From the NCBI RefSeq assembly GCF_021545335.1, contig NZ_CP089312.1, forward strand, positions 2,108,001-2,172,000: a stretch of 64,000 nucleotides of DNA, given 5' to 3'. This document shows positions 55,113 to 63,284 of this stretch, piece by piece; position 1 is the first letter of the stretch; each line of letters opens with the position of its first letter. The notes beneath the pieces were generated by a model. It saw nothing but the letters and a program-made list of their open reading frames with translations, was not told where the DNA came from and made no database searches. Both the position numbers and the translations under genes were made by a program. The stretch comes from Streptomyces sp. GQFP (GTDB taxonomy: Bacteria > Actinomycetota > Actinomycetes > Streptomycetales > Streptomycetaceae).

Positions 55113-56858
55113 GTGCACTTGGCAGAAACAGCGCCTGACACCAGGGCGAAGACCATCCCCCGCCCGACCTGGGTGGCCGTCCCGGAGGCCGATGCCCCCG
55201 CGCAGTGGCATCGCGTTCTGACCCTGCTCGCGACCGTCAGCCTGTTCATCGGTACGCGCGCGGTGTGGACGCAGGCCGCCAGTCACCGGCTGGTCGTCGC
55301 CGCCGTCATCTCGCTCTGCTATCTGTCGATCCTGGTCAGCGGGGTGCTGGCGCTGACCGTACGCCGGACCCGTTCGCTCGCCCGGCTCGATCTCTGCGTC
55401 CTGGTCACCGCCATCACGCTGACCCTGTGCACGTTCGCCCTGAACCACGCCGGCGGCGACGAGGGCGTCCTCACCGCGCAGGCCGCCCGGGAACTGGTCG
55501 CCGGGCATCCGGTGTACGGGCAGCCCTGGCCGTGGCTCTTCCAGCACAACCCCGACGTCGCCCTGACCCCGACGATGAACGGCGGCTACGACCTCACGTA
55601 CGGTTACCCGCCCCTCGCCCTGCTGCTGACGGCGCCCCTTCTGTGGCTCGGGCACGGCGCGCTGGCCGCGACCGCGGTGACGACCGGGGCGCTGCTCGTC
55701 GGCGCGGTCACCCTGTGGCGGCTGCTGCCGGTGCCGTGGCGGTCGGCGGCGACCATGGCGTGTCTGGGCCTCGGCTTCCTGCCGAGTTACGCGCGGCTCG
55801 GTTACCCGGCGATCATCGGGCTCGCGCTGCTGATCCCGGTGGTGGTGCACTGGCCGCGGATCGGGGCGGGCGGGCGGCTCGGGTGGGGCGGGATCGCGCG
55901 GGCCGCCTGTCTGGGCGCGGCCTGCGCGGCGCAGCAACTGCCGTGGTTCCTCGTGCCGTTCCTGCTGGCCGGGATCTACGCCGTGCGCCGGGGCGAACTG
56001 GGTGGCAGGGCCGCCGCCGGGGTGGTGCTGCGGGTCGCGGGCATGGCAGTCACCGTATGGCTGCTGATCAACACGTACTTCGTCGTGAGCGAGCCGGGCG
56101 CCTGGGCGGCCGGGGTCGCGCTGCCGCTGACGCAGGACGCGACTATCCACGGGCAGGGGCTGGTGGGCCTCGCGCTCTACTACACCGACGGCAGCGACCG
56201 GCTGGCCTGGTACTCGCACGCGAGCGTGCTGCTGACGGGGGCGCTGCTGGCACTGCTCGTCCTGTTCGTGCGGCGGTTGGGTCCGGCGACGACGGTGCTG
56301 CCCTGGTGTGCCTTCTTCCTGGCGACGCGTTCGCAGGACGGCTACTACCTGCTGATGACTCCGCTGTGGCTGGCGGCCGCGATCACCACGCCCGCCGCGT
56401 CCTTCGCCGGCGCGTGGCAGCCCCGGCCGCGCATCCTGTCGGGCCCGCGCAGGCGTCCGGCGCTGGTCGCGGCGGCGGCGCTGCTCCTCGTACCGGCGCT
56501 GGCGAGTGCGGCCGTGGCGGCGACGGGGTCGCCGCCGCTGCGGATGCGGGTGACGGGGACGCGTACGGCCGGACCGGCCGCCGTGTCGGAACTGGACGTC
56601 CGGGTCACGAACACGGACGACAGCGCCCTCACGCCCCACTTCACGCTGACCACCGGTCAGGGCATGAGCCACTGGTGGAAGGTGGCCCGGGGGCCTGCCA
56701 CGCTGCCCGCCCACGCGAGCGCCGTCTACCGACTCCGGCCGCCCGGGACGGTGTTCCACGTGCCCCGGCGGCCGGGGACGCGGATCCGGCTGCGTGTCTT
56801 CACGGCGTCGCCGGACACCTTGTCGAGCATGGACGTCCGGCTGCCGGGCGAGCGGTAG
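55113..56858 (+). CDS. Polytopic membrane protein, GT-C glycosyltransferase-like
   Basis: A 581-residue integral membrane protein with about 10-11 hydrophobic segments between residues 35 and 470, an early extracellular loop LNHAGGDEGVLTAQAARELVAG that resembles the acidic first loop of GT-C enzymes (as GGDEG), and a soluble beta-rich C-terminal domain (about 480-581: LRMRVTGTRTAGPAAVSELDVRVTNTD as a repeat-free strand region). A role in transferring sugars from lipid-linked donors is inferred from the fold only. GTG 55113 is the start; no clear Shine-Dalgarno sequence. It is convergent with the YceI gene. Confidence 0.65.
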   Translation: MHLAETAPDTRAKTIPRPTWVAVPEADAPAQWHRVLTLLATVSLFIGTRAVWTQAASHRLVVAAVISLCYLSILVSGVLALTVRRTRSLARLDLCVLVTAITLTLCTFALNHAGGDEGVLTAQAARELVAGHPVYGQPWPWLFQHNPDVALTPTMNGGYDLTYGYPPLALLLTAPLLWLGHGALAATAVTTGALLVGAVTLWRLLPVPWRSAATMACLGLGFLPSYARLGYPAIIGLALLIPVVVHWPRIGAGGRLGWGGIARAACLGAACAAQQLPWFLVPFLLAGIYAVRRGELGGRAAAGVVLRVAGMAVTVWLLINTYFVVSEPGAWAAGVALPLTQDATIHGQGLVGLALYYTDGSDRLAWYSHASVLLTGALLALLVLFVRRLGPATTVLPWCAFFLATRSQDGYYLLMTPLWLAAAITTPAASFAGAWQPRPRILSGPRRRPALVAAAALLLVPALASAAVAATGSPPLRMRVTGTRTAGPAAVSELDVRVTNTDDSALTPHFTLTTGQGMSHWWKVARGPATLPAHASAVYRLRPPGTVFHVPRRPGTRIRLRVFTASPDTLSSMDVRLPGER

Positions 56859-56881
56859 CCAACGGGGGTCAACGTGACGGG

Positions 56882-57400
56882 TCAGGCCGTCTTCGTACGG
56901 ACGAAGGCGAGCGTGGCGTTGACCGTCGTGAGGCCCTTGATCATGCCCATCTGGTTCCAGCCCATGCCGAACTCGTTCCGGTCCACGGTGAACTCCGCGT
57001 CCAGGGCGACCGCGTCGGCGTTCGCCTTGGTGAGGCGGGCCGTGAGGGTCACCGGGCGGCTGATGCCGCGCACGGTCAGCTGACCGTCGACGTGGACGGT
57101 GTCGCCGCCGCGGAGTTCGGCGCCGCGCACCCCGAAGGTGATCTCGGGGTGGTTGTCGACGTCGAAGAAGTCGGCGGAGCGCAGGTGCTTGTCGCGCTTG
57201 GTGTGCTTGGTGTCCAGGGAGGTGGCGTCCAGGGTCACGGTGCCGGTGGCGGAGCCGTCGGACAGGACCTCGCCCTGGCCGCCGACGACGGCGAAGGCGC
57301 CCTTCACCGTGACCATGCCCCACATCGTCTTGTGACTGACGGCGACGGTGGTCGCGGTCCGGTCGAGCTGCCACAGGCCGGTTTCTACGGCAACGGTCAT
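56882..57400 (-). CDS. YceI-family lipid-binding protein
   Basis: A 172-residue YceI/polyisoprenoid-binding-like protein: LWQLDRTATTVAVSHKTMWG, LDATSLDTKHTKRDKHLRSADFFDV, and VTLTARLTKANADAVALDAEFTVDR (each a single family strand region) followed by RNEFGMGWN. There is no signal peptide, so it is a cytoplasmic member. YceI proteins bind isoprenoid-like lipids or quinones. ATG 57400 has GGAG six bases upstream. It is divergent from a MarR gene, with a strong palindrome between them that is likely its operator. Confidence 0.88.
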   Translation of the reverse strand: MTVAVETGLWQLDRTATTVAVSHKTMWGMVTVKGAFAVVGGQGEVLSDGSATGTVTLDATSLDTKHTKRDKHLRSADFFDVDNHPEITFGVRGAELRGGDTVHVDGQLTVRGISRPVTLTARLTKANADAVALDAEFTVDRNEFGMGWNQMGMIKGLTTVNATLAFVRTKTA

Positions 57401-57503
57401 GAGGGTCTCCACATACGCAAGGGGGACGAAAAAGAGGACGACGAGACGAAAAGAGGACGACGAAGGGATGGCGAAGACCCCGGTCATCGCCGATCATCGC
57501 CGG

Positions 57504-57521
57504 TCATCCAAATTTGGATGA
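57504..57521. promoter_or_regulatory. 18-bp perfect palindrome, MarR operator candidate
   Basis: TCATCCAAATTTGGATGA is a perfect palindrome in the divergent gap between yceI and marR genes. A related half-site, ATCCAAATCTG, lies near 57541-57551, and CAAAATTGGACA near 57575-57586. Multiple copies close to both promoters fit a MarR dimer controlling both genes. Confidence 0.75.
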
Positions 57522-57605
57522 TGCTCACGCTAGCCCGTAATCCAAATCTGAACAACCCTCCGCGACTCCTTCGTGCAAAATTGGACAACCGGTAGGATCG
57601 AACCC

Positions 57606-58103
57606 ATGGCCGACCCTGCCGACAGCGCCCCCGACCTGCCCGCATGCCCCTCCGCGGGCGAGAGCGCCCTGCTCCCGGCCGAGCTACGGGCCTGGATGAT
57701 CCTGCTGGCCACGACCGGGTCGATCGAGCAGCGGCTCGGCCCCGTCCTCAAGGACACGCTCGGGGTCTCCCACGACGAGTTCCTGGTGCTGTGCCTGCTG
57801 GCGGGCCGGGCCGACGGCGGGCTGCGGATGACCCGGATCGCGGAGCTGCTCGGCCGACCCAAGACCCGGCTCACCTACCAGATCGCCTGCCTCCAGCACG
57901 CGGGGCTCGTCACCCGGCGCTCGGTCCGCAGCGACAAGCGGGGCGTCGAGGTCGCCCTCACCGAGAAGGGCCGCCGCCTGTTCACGGAGGCCTCGCCGAC
58001 CCTGGCCGACACGGTCAACTCGGGGCTGGCGCGTATCGGCGCCGAGGAGCGCGAGGCGATGTACGGGCTGCTGCCGGAGGTGGCGGGCGGGGAGAAGGCG
58101 TGA
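57606..58103 (+). CDS. MarR-family transcriptional regulator
   Basis: A 165-residue MarR protein. VSHDEFLVLCLLAGRADGGL leads the winged helix; LLGRPKTRLTYQIACLQHAGLV is the recognition-helix segment and RSVRSDKRGVEVALTEKGR the wing. It is divergent from the YceI gene and probably represses it through the palindrome at 57504. The N-terminal 25 residues are Pro/Ala/Ser-rich. No Cys is near the expected sensing positions, so lipid or aromatic ligand sensing is more likely than redox. Confidence 0.9.
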   Translation: MADPADSAPDLPACPSAGESALLPAELRAWMILLATTGSIEQRLGPVLKDTLGVSHDEFLVLCLLAGRADGGLRMTRIAELLGRPKTRLTYQIACLQHAGLVTRRSVRSDKRGVEVALTEKGRRLFTEASPTLADTVNSGLARIGAEEREAMYGLLPEVAGGEKA

Positions 58104-58141
58104 ACTCCCCTGTCCCGCCCGCCCGCCCGCCCGGTCGGTCG

Positions 58142-58837
58142 TCAGGCCGCCAGGACCGCCGGCTCCGGCCGCGACTCCGATCCTGACTCCAGTCCTGACT
58201 CCGTCGCGGCCACCGTCTTCGTCACGGCCTCCGTCTCGGCCTCCGTCTCGGCCTCGGTGAGCAGGTCGACGAGGGTCGCGCGGGCGCGGGCCACGCGCGA
58301 ACGCACCGTCCCCACAGGGCAGTCGCTGACCTCGGCCGCCTCCGCGTAGGGCAGCCCCATCAGCTGCGTGAGGATGAACGCCTCGCGCCGCTCGTCGGGC
58401 AGCACGGCCAGCAGGTCGAGGAGCGCGACCCCGTCGTCGAAGCCGGGCAGGCCGCGCGGCTGGGCCAGTTCGGCGGTCAGCCGCCAGTCGTCGGTGTCGC
58501 ACAGCCGGGGCCGGGCGGCTGCGTGCCGGAAGCTGTCGATCACCGCGCGCCGCGCGATGGCCATCAGCCAGGCACGGGCCGAGGACCGCCCCTCGAACCG
58601 GTGCAGACTGCCGAGCGCCCGCAGGAACGTGTCCTGGGCGAGATCGTCGGCGGCCTGCGGATCGGCGGAGAGATGGGCGACGTACCGCACCACATCGCGG
58701 TGCAGGGCGCCGACGAACCGTTCGACGGCGGCCGGGTCGCCACCACGGGCGGCGAGCGCCCAGGCGGTTATCGACTCGTCCAACGGACGAGTCGTGGAGG
58801 TCGGGCGGGTCGAGGCGGGCAGTACAGGAGTGATCAC
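58142..58837 (-). CDS. ECF-family RNA polymerase sigma factor
   Basis: A 231-residue extracytoplasmic-function sigma factor. Region 2 (about 30-100) has the DDLAQDTFLRALGSLHRFEGR core of region 2.2; region 4 (about 135-190) has DERREAFILTQLMGLPYAEAAEV and VGTVRSRVARARATLVDLL, the region 4.2 HTH. The C-terminal 40 residues are acidic Thr/Glu repeats (TEAETEAETEA) followed by a Ser/Glu/Pro tail, encoded by a 12-base in-frame repeat. No anti-sigma gene is next to it. GTG 58837 has AAGGA six bases upstream, so the longer upstream start was rejected. Confidence 0.88.
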   Translation of the reverse strand: MITPVLPASTRPTSTTRPLDESITAWALAARGGDPAAVERFVGALHRDVVRYVAHLSADPQAADDLAQDTFLRALGSLHRFEGRSSARAWLMAIARRAVIDSFRHAAARPRLCDTDDWRLTAELAQPRGLPGFDDGVALLDLLAVLPDERREAFILTQLMGLPYAEAAEVSDCPVGTVRSRVARARATLVDLLTEAETEAETEAVTKTVAATESGLESGSESRPEPAVLAA

Positions 58838-59173
58838 CTGGGGTCCTTCTCGGATCATCCGGAATCCGGCCCGGCGACAGCCCACGAAACGCGACGCACG
58901 CGAAGGCGCTGCGAGGCGCGAGACGTGCGGGCACGCCGCTACCGGGTGAGGGAGGACGGTCGTACGCGCTGGGCGGGTACGACCGGGGGCCCGGGCGCCC
59001 ACGGAGGCCGACGTCGAGTGCGTCGGAGCTTCCTGGAACGGCCCCGGGAAACCAGGGCCTGCCGTTCGGATCACGCCGGCTTCAGGCTGCGGCACCATGT
59101 GTGATGCGTGCGGCCACAAGGCAAAGGAACGTGTGCCACACCCGGCGGCCAGGCGTGATCCGATCAGCAGACC
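58838..59173. other. Non-coding gap between the ECF gene and the membrane-protein gene
   Basis: A 336-base stretch upstream of the ECF sigma gene on the minus strand. Its length suggests it holds the ECF promoter and perhaps a long 5' leader. No conserved ORF, tRNA or clear operator was recognised. Open frames on both strands here are high-GC shadows without family signatures. Confidence 0.45.
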
Positions 59174-59197
59174 CTCGCTGTCTCAGATGACAGCGAG
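59174..59197. terminator. Hairpin at the 3' end of the membrane-protein gene
   Basis: A perfect 9-bp stem (CTCGCTGTC with GACAGCGAG) and 6-base loop overlaps the stop codon of the minus-strand gene. There is no U-tract. It is probably a terminator between this gene and the ECF gene. Confidence 0.65.
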
Positions 59198-59848
59198 CCC
59201 CGTCGGCGGGCCCCGAGAAGTGATCGCGTGGACGAGCAGGAGGAGCCGTGGTGTCCGGTCCGAGCTGCCGCGGCGCGGGCGGAGGCGGGGGCGGTCCGGA
59301 GTCGCCGGGCGCGCGAGCGCCAGTCGCAGCGGAGCGGCCAGGCGGCCGGCCACCGCGCGCAGGATGCGGAACGCGGCCCGTTCGCCGTACGCCAGCCACA
59401 GACCGCAGAGCAGCGCGGCGAGCGTGTGGGCGGCGAGCATGCCGTACGAGGACGACAGGGCGTCCGTGCCGTGGCCGCCGTGGGCCATGTGCCCCAGGCC
59501 CATGACCATCCCCGTGTCCATGTCCATGTCCATGCCCATGTCGGCATCCATGCCGATGTGGGTCATGTCCATGGAGTCCGTCGACGTGCCGGCGGTGCTC
59601 CGCGTGAACGAGAACGCCGAGTGGAGCGCGCCCTGGGCGACGACCACCACACCCACGACCAGCGGGAGTCCGCGTTCGCGGCCGGCGAGGCACCAGCCCG
59701 CGCCGCCCATGACCACGGTCCCGGCGACGAGCGTCCGCCAGGAGACGGAGGAGCCGGACATCAGCACGTGGCCGAGGGCGGCGAGCAGCACGCAGACGGC
59801 CGCGAACACCGCGGCCCGCAGCGTGCGTGCACCCCATCCGGCAGTCAT
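59183..59848 (-). CDS. Membrane protein with Met/Asp/His-rich loop
   Basis: A 221-residue protein with about four to five hydrophobic segments (LRAAVFAAVCVLLAALGHVL, LVVGVVVVAQGALHSAF, MLAAHTLAALLCGLWLAY). Between segments 3 and 4 is a loop with Met-Asp dipeptide repeats (MGMDMDMDTGMVMG) followed by HMAHGGHG. Such Met/His-rich loops often bind copper. The ECF sigma gene just downstream and the DUF418 gene divergent upstream offer no further functional clue. The start is uncertain among ATG 59848, ATG 59860 and GTG 59875; GGGAGG lies between them. Confidence 0.68.
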   Translation of the reverse strand: MTAGWGARTLRAAVFAAVCVLLAALGHVLMSGSSVSWRTLVAGTVVMGGAGWCLAGRERGLPLVVGVVVVAQGALHSAFSFTRSTAGTSTDSMDMTHIGMDADMGMDMDMDTGMVMGLGHMAHGGHGTDALSSSYGMLAAHTLAALLCGLWLAYGERAAFRILRAVAGRLAAPLRLALARPATPDRPRLRPRRGSSDRTPRLLLLVHAITSRGPPTGLAVI

Positions 59849-60004
59849 GACGGCGCTCATCCTCCCATCCGGCACTCGTTCGTCAGTGGTGGGTACGTAA
59901 ATTACTGATCAACCGTTCGGCGGGGTACCCCCGGCCGTTCGGCGGGGGTTCGCCGGACGTTCGGCGGATACCTGGTCCGACCAGCGGGTTTCCACCCTGG
60001 AACC

Positions 60005-61255
60005 ATGACGCAAAACGCCTCTTTGCCGAATTTCGCCGCCGGTACTCAGATCGAACCCACAGCTCCTGTCAGCCCCGCCGGTATACGTCCCGCACAGCTA
60101 GGCCGACTGGTCGGCGTGGACCTCGCGCGCGGCCTCGCCGTCTTCGGGATGTACGCCGCCCATGTCGGCCCCGACCCCTCCTCGGGCGGGGTGACCGGCC
60201 ATGTCATGGAGCTGTTCCACGGCCGCGCCTCCGCGCTCTTCGCCTTCCTGGCGGGCTTCTCGATCATCCTGATGACGGGCCGCCGGGTGCCGAAGACCGG
60301 CCGCGAGGGACGCCAGGCCGTCGCCAAGGTGCTGATCAGGGCGGTGCTGCTGGTCGCCCTCGGCACCTGGCTGACCTCCACCGGCACCCCCGTCGAGGTC
60401 ATCCTCGCCTTCTACGGCCTCTGCTTCGTCCTGGTCCTGCCCTTCCACCGACTGCGCGCCGGCGCCCTGGCCGCCATCGCCGCCGGTACGGCACTCGTCC
60501 TGCCCCAACTCCTGTACGTCGTCCGGCGGTCCATCGACGACGGCTCCTGGGCGGAGACGTTCACGCACAACGATCCGCTGGCCCGGGTCAGCGGCACCGA
60601 CGGCTTCGTCGAGCTGATGTTCACCGGGAGCTACCCGGCCCTGACCTGGGTCCCGTTCCTCTTCGCGGGCATGGCGGTGGCCCGTCTCGACCTCGCCGCC
60701 ACGGCCGTACGTATCCGCCTCGCCGCCACCGGCGTCGCGCTCGCCGTGCTCGGTTACGGCGGCTCGTGGCTGGCCCTGCACTTCGTACCCGGTGTCTCCT
60801 CCGCCCTCGCGGCGGGCGGCGGCGAGGACGGCTCCGGTTCGGTCATGTCGGCCTGGTGGTCGGACACGGCCGGCTATCCGACCGGGGACTCGGCGGCCTG
60901 GTTGTGGGTGGCCTCCCCGCACAGCGAGACGACGCTGTCCGTCGTGGGCAACACCGGGGTCGCCATCGCCGTACTCGTCGGCTGCGTGGCCGCCGTCGAC
61001 ACCCTCCCCCGCTTCCGGCGCCTCGCGGGACCGGTCGTCGCGGTCGGCACGATGTCCCTGACGGCGTACGTCCTCCACGTGGCCGGCATCTGGGCCCTCG
61101 GCATCGACGAACTCCCCGGCTCCCCGCTGCACGTGCTGTTCGGCTTCGTCGTGGCCGTGACCGTCTTCGCCGTCGCCTGGTCGCGCTTCTTCAGGCGCGG
61201 GCCGTTGGAGCGCGTCATGGGGGACGCGACGAGGATCGCGCGGTGGGTGAAGTAG
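60005..61255 (+). CDS. DUF418/acyltransferase-3-like membrane protein
   Basis: A 416-residue integral membrane protein with about 9-10 segments. The N-terminal VGVDLARGLAVFGMYAAHVGP and the downstream HGRASALFAFLAGFSIILM are hallmarks of the DUF1624/DUF418 and heparan-alpha-glucosaminide acetyltransferase-like group, with the conserved His in FHGRASALFA; the C-terminal TMSLTAYVLHVAGIW carries another conserved His. It may acylate a cell-envelope component. Three TTCGGCGG motifs lie in the 150-base promoter region. It is divergent from the Met-rich membrane protein gene. Confidence 0.78.
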   Translation: MTQNASLPNFAAGTQIEPTAPVSPAGIRPAQLGRLVGVDLARGLAVFGMYAAHVGPDPSSGGVTGHVMELFHGRASALFAFLAGFSIILMTGRRVPKTGREGRQAVAKVLIRAVLLVALGTWLTSTGTPVEVILAFYGLCFVLVLPFHRLRAGALAAIAAGTALVLPQLLYVVRRSIDDGSWAETFTHNDPLARVSGTDGFVELMFTGSYPALTWVPFLFAGMAVARLDLAATAVRIRLAATGVALAVLGYGGSWLALHFVPGVSSALAAGGGEDGSGSVMSAWWSDTAGYPTGDSAAWLWVASPHSETTLSVVGNTGVAIAVLVGCVAAVDTLPRFRRLAGPVVAVGTMSLTAYVLHVAGIWALGIDELPGSPLHVLFGFVVAVTVFAVAWSRFFRRGPLERVMGDATRIARWVK

Positions 61256-61292
61256 TGGGTGAAGTAGTAGCCGGTCCGACTGGACGCCCGCT

Positions 61293-61308
61293 TTTGAACG
61301 TGTTCAAA
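61293..61308. promoter_or_regulatory. TTTGAAC-GT-GTTCAAA palindrome upstream of the epimerase gene
   Basis: Two 7-bp arms around a 2-base centre, 62 bases before the start codon, in an AT-rich patch. The pattern is typical of TetR-family operators. The TetR gene at 62436-63173 is a candidate regulator, but the palindrome there is different. Confidence 0.5.
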
Positions 61309-61369
61309 TATCTACGCCAGGCTCGTAGCACAGCCGTTCAGCGCACACGTTCACGTCCCAGGGGGAGCC

Positions 61370-62317
61370 ATGAGGATCGTCATTCCCGGAGGAACCGGCC
61401 AGGTGGGTAAGGTCCTGAACCGCGCCCTCACCGCCGCCGGTCACGACGTGACCGTCCTGACCAGACGGCCGACGCGCGAGGGCGAGATCGCCTGGGACGG
61501 CGAGACCCTGGGCGACTGGGCCAAGGCTGTCGACGGCAGCGACATCGTGATCAACCTGGCGGGCCGCAGCGTCAGCTGCCGCTACACCCCCGCCAATCTG
61601 CGGGCCATGATGGACTCGCGGGTGCACTCGGCCAGGGTCGTGGGCGAAGCGATCGCGGGAGCCGCACGGCCGCCCCGCCTCTGGCTCCAGATGAGCACCG
61701 CGACCATCTACGCCCACCGCTTCGACGCCCCCAACGACGAGGCGACCGGCGTCATCGGCGGCGCCGAACCCGGCGTACCGGACTACTGGGCCTACAGCGT
61801 CGAGATCGCCAAGGCCTGGGAGCGGGCCCAGGAGCAGGCACCGACGCCCACCACGCGCAAGGTCGCCCTGCGAACCGCCATGGTGATGAGCCCGGACCGC
61901 GGCGGCGTCTTCGACGTCCTCCTCCGCCTGGCCCGGCTCGGCCTCGGCGGCCCGGTCGCGGGCGGGGCGCAGTACGTGTCCTGGATCCACGACCAGGACT
62001 TCGTACGCGCGATCACCTTCCTGACCACCCGGGAAGACCTGACCGGCCCGGTGAACCTCGCCGCTCCCGATCCCGTCCCACAGCGCGAGTTCATGAAGGC
62101 GCTGCGCGCGGCCTGGGGAGTCCCAGTAGGCCTGCCCGCCACCCGCTGGATGGCAGAACTGGGCGCGTTCGCACTCCGCTCGGACACAGAACTCCTACTG
62201 AAGAGCCGCCGGGTGATTCCGGGCCGCCTACTGGACACGGGCTTCACCTTTGACCACACGGAGTGGCCGAAGGCGGCAGCTGATCTCGTACACAGGGCGC
62301 GCCACAGCGCCCCGTAA
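61370..62317 (+). CDS. TIGR01777-family NAD-dependent epimerase/dehydratase
   Basis: A 315-residue extended-SDR protein. The nucleotide-binding IVIPGGTGQVGKVLNRAL is at the start, the DIVINLAGRSVSCRYTPANL region is characteristic of TIGR01777/SulA-type proteins, and the C-terminal ELLLKSRRVIPGRLLDTGFTFDH is the family's DUF1731 signature. Cofactor binding is clear; substrate unknown. ATG follows GGGGGAG. The last six residues overlap the start of the dispersed repeat at 62297. Confidence 0.9.
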   Translation: MRIVIPGGTGQVGKVLNRALTAAGHDVTVLTRRPTREGEIAWDGETLGDWAKAVDGSDIVINLAGRSVSCRYTPANLRAMMDSRVHSARVVGEAIAGAARPPRLWLQMSTATIYAHRFDAPNDEATGVIGGAEPGVPDYWAYSVEIAKAWERAQEQAPTPTTRKVALRTAMVMSPDRGGVFDVLLRLARLGLGGPVAGGAQYVSWIHDQDFVRAITFLTTREDLTGPVNLAAPDPVPQREFMKALRAAWGVPVGLPATRWMAELGAFALRSDTELLLKSRRVIPGRLLDTGFTFDHTEWPKAAADLVHRARHSAP

Positions 62318-62388
62318 GGGGCGCGAGGCTGTGTTCATATGCGGCTCCGCCGCGTGGGCGCGACCAGCCCCCACCGAACCCGCACCAA
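62297..62388. repeat. Dispersed GC-rich repeat, long form, copy 2
   Basis: Contains CAGCGCCCCGTAAGGGGCGCG, GCGGCTCCGCCGCGTGGGCG (both hairpin-forming) and GCGACCAGCC, in the same order as at 17001-17085. It overlaps the 3' end of the epimerase gene and lies before the 3' end of the convergent TetR gene, where it may help termination. Confidence 0.8.
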
Positions 62389-62435
62389 ACAACCAACCAC
62401 CCCCGACGGCCGACGCCCCCGCCCGTCGAGCGCAG

Positions 62436-63173
62436 CTAGGACAACCCCTCCTGCGCAACAGCAAGCGCCAAGCGGAAGCCGGCCGCCAGTTCAGCCCCCG
62501 CCTCCCCCGCCCCGGACTCCGCCCCGGCGTCAGCCGTGCGCCACGCATCCCGCTCAGCCGCCGCACGCAACGCAGAGTTGAGCATCGCGGCCTGAATCAC
62601 CGGCCGCACATCATCGGCAGGCAAACCCGCACGCGCAGCAAGCGCACGGGCAAAGGCCGGCTCAGCCTCGTCGTGCGACTGAAGCCAGACGGCACGCAGC
62701 CCCGGCTCGGTACGGGTCAGCCGTAGCAGCTTGCGCAACTCCGCGACCCCGGGCCGCCCCGTCCAGGTGTCGATGTCCAACACCGGCGCCAACGCCTCCT
62801 CCAGTGGCCGCCCAGGCCCCCACTCCCGCAGACACCCGGCGATCCTGTCGATACCGGCCGCGAACAACGGAGTGACGCAGCTCTCCTTACTCGGGAAGTA
62901 ACGCCACACGGTCCGCGACGAGACCCCCACCGCCTGCCCGATCTGCTCCCCCGTCGTGGCGGTCACCCCCTGGGCGACGAACAGCTCCACCGCGGCCAGG
63001 GCGATCTCCAGCCGGATCTCGGACTTGCGCTGCTCGGTCAGCCGAGGCCGACCCGTCCGCCCGCGCCCACGACCGGAAGCCTCGCCCTGCCTGCCGTCCG
63101 GCACCAGCGACTCCTCGCTTCCACCCCGTACTTCCGCCCCGTACTTCCGCCCCGTCATTGAGGACCGGCCCAT
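62436..63173 (-). CDS. TetR-family transcriptional regulator
   Basis: A 245-residue TetR regulator. After a Gly/Arg-rich N-terminal extension (residues 1-45), the HTH reads ALAAVELFVAQGVTATTGEQIGQAVGVSSRTVWRYFPSKE (recognition helix VSSRTVWRYF); the C-terminal domain is helical with an Ala/Glu-rich end. ATG 63173 has GGGATC eight bases upstream; ATG 63158 is in frame too. CGTACTTCCGCCC occurs twice in tandem in the extension. It is divergent from an SDR gene with a strong operator between, so it probably represses that gene. Confidence 0.88.
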   Translation of the reverse strand: MGRSSMTGRKYGAEVRGGSEESLVPDGRQGEASGRGRGRTGRPRLTEQRKSEIRLEIALAAVELFVAQGVTATTGEQIGQAVGVSSRTVWRYFPSKESCVTPLFAAGIDRIAGCLREWGPGRPLEEALAPVLDIDTWTGRPGVAELRKLLRLTRTEPGLRAVWLQSHDEAEPAFARALAARAGLPADDVRPVIQAAMLNSALRAAAERDAWRTADAGAESGAGEAGAELAAGFRLALAVAQEGLS

Positions 63174-63198
63174 TGTAGTGATCCCAAGAAGACACCTC

Positions 63199-63227
63199 GA
63201 CTTTATGTCTTTCAGAGACATTAAGTC
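63199..63227. promoter_or_regulatory. 29-bp near-perfect dyad, TetR operator candidate
   Basis: GACTTTATGTCT (63199-63210) and AGACATTAAGTC (63216-63227) pair at 11 of 12 positions around TTCAG. It lies between the divergent TetR and SDR genes, 26 bases from the TetR start and 58 from the SDR start. Its size and AT-rich arms are typical for TetR operators. Confidence 0.75.
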
Positions 63228-63284
63228 GTACGGTGGCACCGCAACACCCCGTTGCACCCTCACGCACCACCTCTGGAGCACGTC

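Noticed and set aside
55098..57497. Minus-strand open frame of about 800 codons opposite the polytopic membrane protein
   Set aside because: Arg/Gln/Pro-rich composition without domains; the plus strand has a clean membrane-protein pattern.
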